This document shows, piece by piece, positions 50,422 to 61,900 of a stretch of DNA of 64,000 nucleotides. Source of the DNA: Pithys albifrons albifrons (Eukaryota > Chordata > Aves > Passeriformes > Thamnophilidae); contig NC_092459.1 of assembly GCF_047495875.1 (NCBI RefSeq), positions 16,539,795-16,603,794 on the forward strand. The letters run 5' to 3'. Below the pieces are notes generated by a model. The model ran no database searches. It was not told where the DNA came from and saw only the letters and a list, made by a program, of their open reading frames with translations. Each line of letters starts with the position of its first letter. The stretch's first letter is position 1. A program made the translations under genes and the position numbers.

Positions 50422-53400
50422 AGAAAAGGAGGCCAGTGTATACAAAGGTGTTTCTTTTCAGCTCATACTATACTATATGGATTCTTCAATATTATGTCTG
50501 TACAACCTTCCAGGAATACAGGAATGTCAGAAATTAAAGTAGTTAGTGCTGAGTAAGAAAACCTAGTCAGCCTAAGGGAACCCTTCAGGAAAAACTAGAT
50601 AAAGCTGCTCAGTAAATACTTGTATCTGGAGACAAAGAGAATCAAGAGCAATTAAAACAGGCATGACCGAGCAAGCAATCTTGAAAGGATGACCTTGAAT
50701 TTCCTTTCCATGTTCACTGAAATTTACTGGTCAGCCAGGGTGAAAGAACAAAACAGTGTGTGTTATTTTGGTAGACTCCAAGTATCCTGGAGAAAAAGCA
50801 GATGTGATCCACCATAAACATCTGGCAAGAATAGAATTACCAGCAATTTTAATGTGTAGGATGTTTAAATGCAATAAAGAGCTCCTACCTGTTCACAGAG
50901 GTTACCCTTTTACTGTATATGGGATAATCATATCAATACATATTTTTCTCAATTCCATTAATTGTTTGTACTGGATGTGTTTTGGATTTGATCTGCACAT
51001 AACCATCAGATCACATGAGTGCTATTTTCCAGTTCTTGTACTGGAGGCACTACTGTGCCTGGATATTGAAGAGGGCATTGAATGCAGCCCAGCTCTCAGT
51101 TTTCGTTCAGACAGTTTGAATGTGTTCTTTTTATAAAGCATAGCCCATGGCCAGTAGTGTGAGACATAATAATGACTGTGTATGATAAAATGGAACAGAA
51201 TATAACATGCGTGTAATTTCTATGTGTATAGACAAAATAATTAATAAAATATAATATATTCACTTTCAGAAGCAAATTAATGAGGGTAGCAAACTAGTTG
51301 TTTTTTAAAGACCTTTCTAGCATATTTGCATTGCTTTTAAACCACAAGAATGGCAAACTTCTGCAGAAGAGAAAAAATGTGATTTTACAAAGGGACATAT
51401 AATCATAATGTTATTTTGTTAAACTATATTACATTGTAATCAGCTGGAAGAGCTAGCAGGTTTTAATGCTGAGTGTGTTTTCTTATGATAAACACTTGTC
51501 AATATAACACTATCTCATGCCTGCTATATCTTGTTTCCACCATGACCTTTCAAACCACATGCATGTTCTTTTCTCTCCCTCTGAGAAAACCTTAACAACA
51601 TTCTAATCATCATGAAGAGCAATTAACTGTCTTCAACCAGCTGTGCTACTCAGCTCATCTGGGAATGGGATAAAACCTGCTCCTTAGTGCAGATCTGCCT
51701 ACCCAGGCATGGCAAACAAGGCTAGGGCAAAACAGTTTTAAATATGAAAAATTGGCACTTTCACAAAGTTTGGAAGCTTTGGGTGAAGAGCAATGGTATC
51801 TCTTCTAGTAAAGAGAAGCCTCCTTCCCACTTGCTCTACAGTCTCCGTAAGATAATGTATTAGTTTTAATAATAAGCTTTTTAAAGGTCAGCATTTGAAA
51901 AACAGCACTTATTTGTTGACATCATTGCAGAAAGCAGCCTTGCTCTCCCTGAGCAAAACTTTGTGGCAGTGGTATTCTCTGATTGCTGAATAAAGAGGAA
52001 TAGCTTCTTGAATGTGCAGTTGCTGAAAGGGCACTGCAGAGATTTTCAGAAAGAGCATTTGGAAATTAATTTTATCAGGTAGTGTTAGGCTTCTTTCTTT
52101 TTACAAATCTGTGACTCCATTCTGTTATGTATCAATTCACTTCACAGAGCTCTTGCAATTTTTTGTCTGTTAGCAAATGAAACAATAGTAAACACAGAGC
52201 GAGTAAAATTAATCTGTATCCAGAATATTTTAGTAAATAAAAATGTGGAGGCAAAAATAGTAGTTAACGTTTGATAACTGGGTTTTTGAGCTGCAAAATA
52301 AGATTAAAAAAAAATCAGGCTGACCATATGCTCTTTCCTGAAATCATCAGGGGGTATGTTCTGTATAACTGGAAGTATGCATAAAAGAGGTGTATCTTAA
52401 TTTTTAACAAGTGTACTTCGAACAGCAGAAGTATTTTTTTTTCTGTTCTATGTAGTCATGCTATTAGTTGCTCTTAACTGCCTTGCACATTGTTCAGAAA
52501 CTTAATCTAGCTAAACAAAATGTCTATGATATATATAGTGAAAACACAGATATAATCAACATATAGTGGGGCGAATCCTACAGAAACTTTTTGGAGTTCT
52601 CTGAAAAATTCAATCTTATTTAGTTTTGTTTTCTTTCTCATTATGTTTATATATATATATATATACACTGCGGGAAAAAATTTGTTGTGATTAATACAAT
52701 TTTCACAAATATCTGAATTATGGTTTTGTGGACCAGAATTAAACAGCTGGTGGGAAGTGTTGACTACTTTCCTTCAAGTCTGAACCTTTGTCAAATTGCT
52801 GATTTTTTTTTAAACTCAGATCTTTCTTTATCCTCATACTATATATTTTCTACACATTACTTATTTATACTGACATTTTCTGAGAAATAAAACAAAGATT
52901 ATGGCCCACTCTATTGTGCAAGTTTAGTTGCCTACAATTTAGTTTTTGGAAGCCTCAAGTCACTTTTCTTCAGCAGCCTAACCATGGGTTTAAACACAGA
53001 GATATCAAGTGGTTTCTAGTTCACCCAACCCCTTCTGTTCATGCATTAGAGTAGGAAACCAGGTGCAAAGTATTCACCAAGTGTCAGAAGTACAATTTTT
53101 TAACAATCCACCTTTCATTAACAACTGCAGCCCAAACTGCATGTCAACTAAATTATGAATAGGATGAGCAGTAGGCAAGACAAAAAATTATCTTGGTCTA
53201 GCTTCCAGTGAAATTTCAGTTTAGGAGATGATCAGAGAAACAGTTTAAAGAACTGGAAAAAATCAAATTTAAAAAAAAAAAGAATGACACATACTTTAAT
53301 ATGAAAAAGCAGGAAGATCCATGATATATTATATGTGGTGCAGAGAGAAAATCTGTTTTTATTACATGGGGAACTCAGAATAATTGTTATACAAGTCTTT

Positions 53401-53563
53401 CAACTGTTCAAAAGGAGAGTGGGGGTCAGTTGCTTACAATTTTGCTATATTAAAAAGATTTTTGCATACTTTTTTTTCAGATTTGACTGGATTTTCATTA
53501 AGATATTTTTAGTGAAAGCAGTACAGCTGCTTCTGAGACAAATGAGTCTGCTGCAGGATCTGG
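50422..53563. other. Non-coding stretch, nothing recognised
   Basis: A 126-codon frame at 50756-51136 is among the longer ones here but has no recognisable domain and an ordinary AT-rich codon mix. A short (TA)n run lies at 52648-52665. Nothing else is recognised. Confidence 0.5.
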
Positions 53564-54144
53564 TGTATTGGGTCTGCCTGAGACGGAGTTCATTTCCCTA
53601 TAGCAGCACTCACAGTGCTGTGCTTTGCATTGGTAGCTAGAAAGGTGTTGATAACAGCAGTGCTTTGGCTGCTGCTGAGCAGTGATAGCACAGCATCAGT
53701 GCTGCCTCTCAACATTCCACCCCTCCCCAGTTCAGGGCAAGATCCTGGGAGGGGACACAACCAGGCCAGCTGACCCAAAATAACCAAAAGGACATTGCAC
53801 ACCATTTGATGTGAGCTCAGACATAAAAGCTAAGGGAAGGAGGAATAAGGAGCAACATTCATTTTTGCAATGTTTGCCTTCTGGAGCAAACACTACACGG
53901 GTTGAAGTGCTGCTTTCTGGGAAGTGGCTGAACTTTGCTTGCTGTTAGGAAGTAAATAATAAATGCTTTTTTTTGTCTCTTTGCTTGTGCATGTACAAAC
54001 TTTGGCTTTTGCTTCAGTAAACTGCCTTATCTCTTATCCTAAGTGTAATTTTTCCATTTTACTTTCTCTCCCCTGTCTGGCTGGGAAGGGGAGGGACAGA
54101 GCAGCTTCCTGGGCACCTGGCATTCAGCCAAGGTCAACCCACCA
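53564..54144 (+). mobile_element. ERVL-type solo LTR, plus orientation
   Basis: Same family as 4733 and 39043 but in the opposite orientation. In order it carries GAGTTCATTTCCC, TGGTAGCTAGAAAGGTGTTGATAACA, TTTGGCTGCTGCTGAGCAGTG, GGGAGGGGACACAACCAGG, CAGCTGACCC, a TATA-like ACATAAAAGC at 53821-53830, and AATAAA at 53958-53963. It then has TAAACTGCCTTATCTC and the GGTCAACCCACCA end, which corresponds to the conserved GGGTTAAACCA end. Both termini are degraded, and no target-site duplication is visible. No gag, pol or env remains. Confidence 0.87.
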
Positions 54145-55918
54145 CCTAACACCTGAGTTGTACAGAATCAACAGTATGAAGGAACCATTGATAGCCAGAG
54201 GATGAGCTCTCTGTCTCCTTGAACAAATGGAACATATTCCACTTAACAAGATTTAGGAGGCTTAAGCAGAAAGCAGCCTATCCCCTGCATGCTGTGGGAA
54301 ACAGCTCTCCATCTCAGTGGATAAAGTGTAACAGCCACTTGCTTGGCCAAGCCTGTAGAGTAAATTGCTCAAGTTAGAGAGCCGTAGTTGTATGCCTGTG
54401 AGCTATAACAATTCATATCCTGTGTGGGGCGAGGACATGCTCGCTGCAGAGACATGCGGACAGCTGTGGACGAGATGAAGCCCATGGACAGTCAGCTGAA
54501 CAAAATCCACGGGCTGTTTTCATTTCTGTAAGGTGCTGCTAGAAATGAAGGGCTTCTTCAATGTACATATCTAACATGCCTGCTCCAAGAGAGTAGCAGA
54601 CAAAAACACAAGAATCCTTTATTTTTGAGACCCTTGTGTGCAAGAGACTGTATCTTGCACTTCATGTGTGGATAGGCAAAACTCAGTCTGTCTTTCTAGT
54701 GGGTAAGGAAATGGTATTTGATTGCATGAAGGAGGCTACATGAATGAGATCACCTGGGTGTGAGCAGAAATGTGTCTTGCTTTGGAATCCCTTATAACGT
54801 TCAATAAATCATTCTAAATATCAGCCCATTCCATTAGCACAAAGCCAAACTGTGGCTGGTTCTCTGCAGCCCTGTACAGAGAAAGTCTCTGCTTTCCTCA
54901 CAGAAGTAAGAGGTGTGTAAAATCCCAAACAGTGTTTGGGGAATGGCATTGTGCTCATGGAGCCTGGGTAACTGAATATGAGCTCATGGTTCAGGATAGT
55001 GCTAAAATCTGCAAAACAAAGGTGGAATAAATTGTTGTACTGTTCATTCAGAAAAGTGAATGAGAGGAAAATCCATGGAAAAGTTGCGGAAAATCCAATT
55101 CCATGGTGACACAACAAAGTCCCTGGATAACAACCTGCTCTACTTCCAAAGGTTGCTTTTAGGCCCGGATGGTCCTCTTTCAGAAGTTTATGGATTACAT
55201 TCTGGCTCAGGATACTGGCCTGTGAACAACTGCCTCTATAGACAAGGATGCAATCAGTACCTAAAATGATGAGTTTCCACTGTAATGGCAGTAAGCACAG
55301 AGCTGCTATCTGTGAAGCACAGCTCTCACAGTCAGCATGATTAATGTGCTGCTCTTCCTTGTGCGATAGTCCTTCTCTGACTCAGTTGCTGCCTTATCTC
55401 ATTGTGCAATCCTGAGAACAGAAAAAAGGTGAGTACTTTTATTTCTAGACATTATAAGACTAATTTAGACAGGTTATTTGGAATACTTTCACCCTAACTA
55501 CCCTGGCAATAAATTTTATTAGGGTCCTGAACATGACAATTTAGAGGGTGGCCTGAGAATAAACTTCTATGATGCTCAAAGAGCAACTATGTCCACCTCT
55601 ACACAGTGAGTTGCTCAGAAAAGAGTTGGAAATATCAACAAGCAGCCTTCATGCTGCTGGGAAGAGTACTGAACATGTGACTGTTACAGCATGAGGAGAA
55701 AATATTCAACAATTGAGAAAGCCTAGCAGGAAAAGGGCCTATACAGTTACTGAAATGCAAACAGCATCTCCTAAATAATTGCTCTGTTCATTGAGCATGG
55801 ATTATGCATTTCTTTGATGAGTGGTAGATTTCTGAAATGCAACCCATTGTCTAAGATATGTCTCAGCATGTACTGCAAAGGGCCTTTTTTGGCAGACTGA
55901 AAGGAAGGTATAAAAAAC
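54145..55918. other. Non-coding stretch with an unexplained CpG-bearing patch
   Basis: Between about 54390 and 54500 the sequence has several CpGs (GGGCGAGGAC, GCTCGCTGC, ATGCGGACAG, GACGAGATG), unlike its AT-rich surroundings. I could not assign it to an LTR or exon. The remainder shows nothing recognisable. Confidence 0.45.
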
Positions 55919-56450
55919 ATAGAATAGCTCGGGTTGGAAGGGACCTTAAAGATCATCTAATTCCAAGCCCCCTGCCATGGGCAGGGACACCTTCCACTAG
56001 ACCAGATTGTTCAGAGCCCTGTCCAGGAATGGGCATCCACAACTTCTCTGGGAAATCTTCTGCAGTGCCTCACCACCCTCATAGTAAAGAATTTCTTCCT
56101 GATGTCTAATCTGAACCAAACTTTCAGTTTGAAGACATTCCCACTTGTCCTGTCACTACATTCCCCTGTAGATAGTTTCTTTCCATCTTTCTTGCAGGTA
56201 CCCTTCAGGTAGGTCATCTCAAAGCCTTTTCTTTTCCAGGTTGAATAATCCCAATTCTCTCAGCCTTTCCTCATAGGAGAGGTGCTCCATCCCTCTCATC
56301 AGCTTGGTGGCAAGCCTCTGGACTCACTCTAACAGGTCAATGTCCTTCCTGTGCTGGGGACCCCAGAGCTGGATAGAGCACCTCAAGTGGAGTCTCACCC
56401 AAGAGGAGTAGAGGGGCAGAATCATTTCCTTCAATTTGCTAGCCAGTCTA
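55919..56450 (-). mobile_element. CR1 LINE 3' region, minus strand
   Basis: Read on the plus strand it begins ATAGAATAGCTCGGGTTGG, AAGGGACCTTAAAGATCATC, and continues CCCCTGCCATGGGCAGGGAC and CTTCCACTAGACCAG. It then passes through the CCTTTCCTCATAGGAG, CTGTGCTGGGGACCCCAGAG and GAGTAGAGGGGCAGAATCA blocks. This is the reverse complement of a CR1 3' end of about 530 bp. The 5' end is truncated within the distal coding region. It is well preserved in places and is one of the less diverged CR1 fragments here. Confidence 0.95.
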
Positions 56451-58159
56451 TGTCGAGATGCATGGTCCCATGCTGATGGGCCTTAAAGTAGCACATTCCC
56501 AGGCAGATTCAGGTATAGCATGCAGTGCACATGACTTGGAAGATATGACAAAAGATATCCACAAGGAAGTTGTAACTGCCTGTGAGAAGTCTCATTGAAG
56601 GCAGAGCAGGAGCTTGACCTGGATGAAATTTAGCCAGTGCATCCCTAGGACACAGTATAAAACTTTGTTCAACAGAAGACATACAGAATCACCAACCTCT
56701 CTGTTCTGAACTGCATCATTCCATGGTTTTTTGTTCATCTAGGGGAGAAAAATATATGCTCGAGCTAAGGCTGAACATGTATCAGAACAAATACTTAACA
56801 TCATGCAAACAGAAGATCAGCTTTTCACTCTGAAAGTAATCACTTCTATAGGGTCCTTTGTGTGGATTAGTGTTCAAGAAACTAAGGATGCAGATGTTCT
56901 AGATTTATTTTATTTTTTAGAAGGTATCCGGTTTCTATCACCTTGAAGGTTTGCTCCTTGTTTGGTCAGATTTGCTTACGGGAAATGAAAAGCTGGAATA
57001 AAAAGTGATACCAAGCACAGAACTGCAGACTGTTCACAGCGTGCAAAAAACTGCTAAAGTGCAAGAATGGTATCGCTAAGTGAGGACAACAGAAAAGGGA
57101 CAGAAAAATAAAGAAATTTACTGAAGATAGTGTTACTTGGTAGTAGCTGAGAGAGTAAGAGTCTTTTTAATTTAACAGTTGAGGTAGGGCCGTGTGTATG
57201 ACCCATGAGATAGGTCCATGTTGTACATAAATGAATGTGAAGAGATGACTTGTAATAGAATCCATGTATGCAAAAGCATGTTGTGGCTTCTTTGCTGTTG
57301 AGGTCTAACAAAAGCTTTATATGAGGGAATTTAACCAATGTTTCCTTCAAGCTGACAGCTGGTTTGCTTTCCCTTGAGGCTAAGTTACATTACTTTTTTG
57401 CTTCTCTTGAGTCTTGTCAAAAAAAGCGCCAAAACACATAAAACCTAAGTTGCTTGTATTATCACTGAAGTAAGTCCGTTCCTTTTCATTCTTTTGTCTC
57501 CACTGGGAAATAACAAGAAACGACACCCTTTCATAGGAATAAAAACAAGATTATGGATCATTAAAATCTTTTAAAGAAGGTAATTTCTTACTTTGACAGT
57601 GATTTACCTTTAGCATATCTACTGGTGCTAATTTTTAAAGTCTGTGAGAAAGATAGTTGACCTTTTTCTGAAGCCGTACCTGTGCAGGGACATCTGTGTA
57701 ATATTAACATTATCAACAGTGGGCACCAACAGTGGGCTCCTCAAAATGAGCACATTTTCTGAACATTGGAATGCAAAAAAGGACAAATAAATGCCGCTCA
57801 TTTCACAGTGCATTTGTGTAATAACTTGTTCTTCCACATATTCTTAGGATTACCTGTAAGCAGCCTCAAAAATGTCAAATGAATGAACTCATATATGGCT
57901 TGTTAGACAGGACTATTCCTATTTAATTTTCACTCCTTGTTTTAGAGAACCTTGAAATGTGCTGTAAGCACCTAGAAAGAAGAAACATCAATTAAAAAAA
58001 ATATCAAATAAAAACGCCCAAAACCACAAAACAAAACAAAAAAACAAAACAAACTGTTTCCTATCATGTAAATACAAAAGAGTGTATTACCTACTGAGAT
58101 CTATTTGGCATTCACCTCTCTTTTTTTTTTTTCTCTACACAATTTAAAACATTTAATTT
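56451..58159. other. Non-coding stretch, nothing recognised
   Basis: AT-rich sequence ending in an A/C-rich (AAAAC)n-like run near 58020-58055 and a T run near 58122. No exon or repeat family is recognised. Confidence 0.55.
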
Positions 58160-58958
58160 GGACTTCTGTAAGGTCTTTAACATGGTCCACACAACATCCC
58201 TCTCTCTAAATTGGAGGGAGATGGTTGGACTGTTCTGTGGATGAGGAATTGGTTGGATGGTCACATCCAGAGGGTAGTGCTCAACAGCTCAATGTCCAGA
58301 CAGATATCAGTGACAAGTGGTGTCCGCCAGGGGTCTGCATTGGGAGCAGTAGTGTTTAGTACCTTTATAAAAAGGCATATACAAAGGGACCAAGTTTGCA
58401 GATGACTCCGGCTGAGAGGCACAGCTGACACACCTGAAGGATCCTGGAATGCCATTCAGAGGGACCTGGACAAGCTCAGGAAGTGGGCCCATGGGAATCT
58501 CCTGAGGCTCAACAAGATCAAGTAAAATTTTCTGTATAACCACCAGTATCAATACCCCCAGTATCAATTCAGGCTGGGGAATGAACAGATCGAGCAGAGG
58601 AGGACTTGGGGGTGCTGGCGGATGAGAAGCTGGACATCAGTCAGCAATGTGCATTTGCAGCTCCATGTCCTGGGCTGTACAAAAAGCAGTGCGACCAGCA
58701 GGTCAAGGGAGATGACTTTCCCCATCTACTCCACTGAGGTGAGATGGTGAGATCCCACCTCAAGTACTGCGTCTAGTTCTCAGGTCCTCAGCACAGGAAA
58801 GTCATGGACCTCTTGGAAGGAGTCCAAAGAAGGCCAAAAAAATTATCACAAAGCTGTAGCTCCTATGAACATAGGCTGAGAGCATTAGGGTTGTTGAGCC
58901 TGGAGAAGACCCCAGGAAGACCTTATTGTTGCCTTTCAATACTTGAAGGGGACTTTTC
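58160..58958 (+). pseudogene. CR1 LINE fragment with broken reverse-transcriptase sequence
   Basis: Translated pieces match the C-terminal half of the CR1 ORF2 reverse transcriptase. DFCKVFN at 58161 corresponds to the D-F-S-K-A-F-D motif; WLDGHIQRVVLNSS and then VTSGVRQGSALGAVVF (58211-58405 frame) correspond to the conserved S-G-V-P-Q-G-S-x-L-G-P-x-L-F block. The two pieces are in different frames, so a frameshift separates them. A deletion near 58375 removes most of the segment before the F-A-D-D active-site motif; what follows reads TTTGCAGATGACTCC, so FADD itself survives at DNA level. Later blocks (GGACCTGGACAAGCTCAGG, GACTTGGGGGTGCTGG, CCTCAGCACAGGAAAG, CCTGGAGAAGA) run to about 58958. 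There the element stops before its 3' UTR, so it is truncated at both ends. Confidence 0.92.
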
Positions 58959-61900
58959 AGTAAAGTTGTTCAACTGAATACGCGTCATGCCAATTTTTTT
59001 TTGTTCATTTCATTGCAAGCTCAAGCAGGTCTCTTAAACCATGGACTAGAAGTACAGTCAGTTATCATGGCAGAGCTGGGAGCTCAGATATGGAAGATAC
59101 CTCTATTGAGTGACTATTAAGTTATTTCCACTCAAAATAATGATACAGGTTGATTAATCCATCATTGAAAATGTTTGACCTAACCTGCCTGACTTTGCTC
59201 TGTGAAAGTGTAAGATTATTTAAGGAGTCAGATACATCTGAAAAATGCTTTTAAAAGTTGTGCACTGTCTCTCCATTGATAATTTTTGGCTTCCACTACT
59301 TAAATTTCCTGTCCTGTTTTGTCGTCCAAAGAGGTATAACGCCAAAAGGTACTATTTATCTGTTTGCATTTGGCTGTGAAAGTCACAACCAAAAGCTTCA
59401 ATTTTAAGGATGAGAGACAAGAAAGCTTGACAGTGTGAAATGCAAGCAAAGTAAGGCTCAACCCAAAACACCTACTTTGGAATATGCAGAACAGCAGACC
59501 CTAATTTAGGTCTGCACACTAAGCACGATTTTGGGGTTTGCACCTTGGGTTAGGCAGAGTTGTGAAGAGGGAGGGTGCTCCTTTCCTAAGAGCATCTGAG
59601 CTCTGGAAGAACAGGAACAGCCAGAGAGCTTGGGAGGCCAGGACATTCACAGAGATAAACCCACAGACAGTTTCAGAAATGATAGCTAAATGAGTTGAAC
59701 CTCCACATGAAGTTGAAAGTCCATTAAGGCAAATGCCATCACTAGTAGTAATCATTACAATTAAGCCAATTAGCCACTGCTCAGCAATAATGTCACCAGA
59801 CTCTGAAGCCTATCATGTAATCAAGTGTAGATATTTGGGGCTTGACACAGAAACTGGACTTCCACTACAAGTACGGTCAAACTCAATTATTGTAAGAGCC
59901 TCCTCTGTATTTGAAGCACATGGGTTAGTGCAGACTGCGCTGAACTAATTTCTACCCTATCTTGTCTAGGGCCAGAATTTCATTCTAGAACTCTATAATT
60001 TGCTTATTCTGCACTTGATATCTGCTGCTTAGAATGGTTTTACCCTACATGGGGAAAACTAATTTATTCTCAGGTGTTCACAGAATGGAATCATGCATGG
60101 AAAACTTTAGCTTTCATAGCAGTTAAAATAAACTATCAATTATAGAAATTAACTTGCTCTTTATACTGCCATCTTAACTTACTAATGTCTGTAGAGTCAT
60201 CACTTTATTCCAGTGAAATATTACTCTCTTATTTCACCACCATTTTTTTTTGAAAATGCTAAATTTCTCTGGGAGATGACTTTAAATGTATATTCAATTT
60301 CTGTTTAGATTCCTTAAGATATCATAAGACCCATTCTTTAATGAGCATATAGACCTTTTCAGAGTATATGACTGGGGAATTCTTAAAACATCATCACCAA
60401 ATTGAGTTACATAGCCAATAAGGTTTCTGTAAAAGCAAAACACATTCTACTCCTGGTCTGGATTGATTGTGACACTAATTGCAGACACTATTGCTTCTGG
60501 CCCATTGCTTCAGGGTGCCATTGTTTTAAAAGGGATCTCAAAAGACAATGGTGTCTTCAGACTAGGGAAACTGGGATTTGAATTCCTGGAAGAAGAGTGA
60601 CTATCCCCTGGCTTTCTTATTCTAAAGAGGAACAGAATATGTCTCTAAGTAATCCTAAAAGCAGACCACAGTTAATACTGTCTCAACAATCTCAAAAGAA
60701 GCTGAAAAAAAATAGTCACAAAAATGTCGAAAATTCCCAGAGTTATCACAAAAAAGTAAACCTGTCAATGACAGATTTGCTATAGAAACATGAAGCTAGA
60801 TTTTAGCATAGAACTGACATTTTTATATTAGAAATAACCCTCTGTCATCCTTTCTAACTTTATAATAATCCTTTTGACTTATACTGAGATTTCCAGTTGA
60901 GGTTTTCCCATTTCTTCACAGATATTGCTCATTATTTGTATGGCTGTGTTATATGACCGTGTACATCCATATATGTATGGACATGCACATATATAGGCAT
61001 ATGTATGTACAGTCATGTGTGCATGTGCAAAAACTCACACACACACAGTTTCCAAACCCTCTGGACCTATCACGCACCTGTATTTCATATTTTCAATCAA
61101 ACCAATTTTCAATTTCAATCAAACTATTAATGAATATTACTGAATAATAAGGAATCATGGATACACTGTAGACTGCTAACTCTTGCCCTTACAAAACAAG
61201 GGAGTACTACAGTCTGGATTTAAAAGTATTGCAATATTACTGGTTCAGAATGTGCTGTATTCTGTGCAAAAGTTTGGACACATCCCTTCCTTGTCTTTCA
61301 TCTGATAACAATTTTGATCCCTCTTGCAAAGTGTTTTGAAATCTACTAAGTACTGAATAAGCATTGTTTAGAGATGAATTGGGACACAGATGTCTTTAAA
61401 GACAGAGGCGATATTGCATAACAGAGAAAATAGTTATGCCTGCTTTTTACCCCTGCAAGTCTTCCTTTTTAAATGTCTGAGGTTTCTTCTCAAAAGCTCA
61501 GAAAAAAAATACTTTAAACTTGCCCAAACAAGTTCTATGAGCTGCAAACATTTAAAATTAAGTAGATTATGTTCTAAAAAGCCTTTTTAGTACTAGCATT
61601 CTAGATGAATTGCTGAACTTTTCCCCTGTAATGTTGACTGTAGCTGAAAAAAAACCCTTGTGAACTAGAAATGCATAAATAATTTGGGAGAATAAGCCTC
61701 ATGTAGTTATGAAAAAAATCCCGTACTTTCAAAAAAAAGTTGATGTGATATTTTGAAATAGAAATACTTCAAGAAATTATTTCTTTGAAAACTAGTTGTA
61801 AAACTATTGCATTTGTCCATAGCATGTCTTCCTCCTTCTCCCAGGCCAGAAGTATTTTGAAGAAGTTGACATTCGGTTCTCAAAAGTTTTCCCAAACATA

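Noticed and set aside
50756..51136. 126-codon plus-strand frame
   Set aside because: Hydrophobic patches are present but no signal peptide or family motif; AT-rich background composition.
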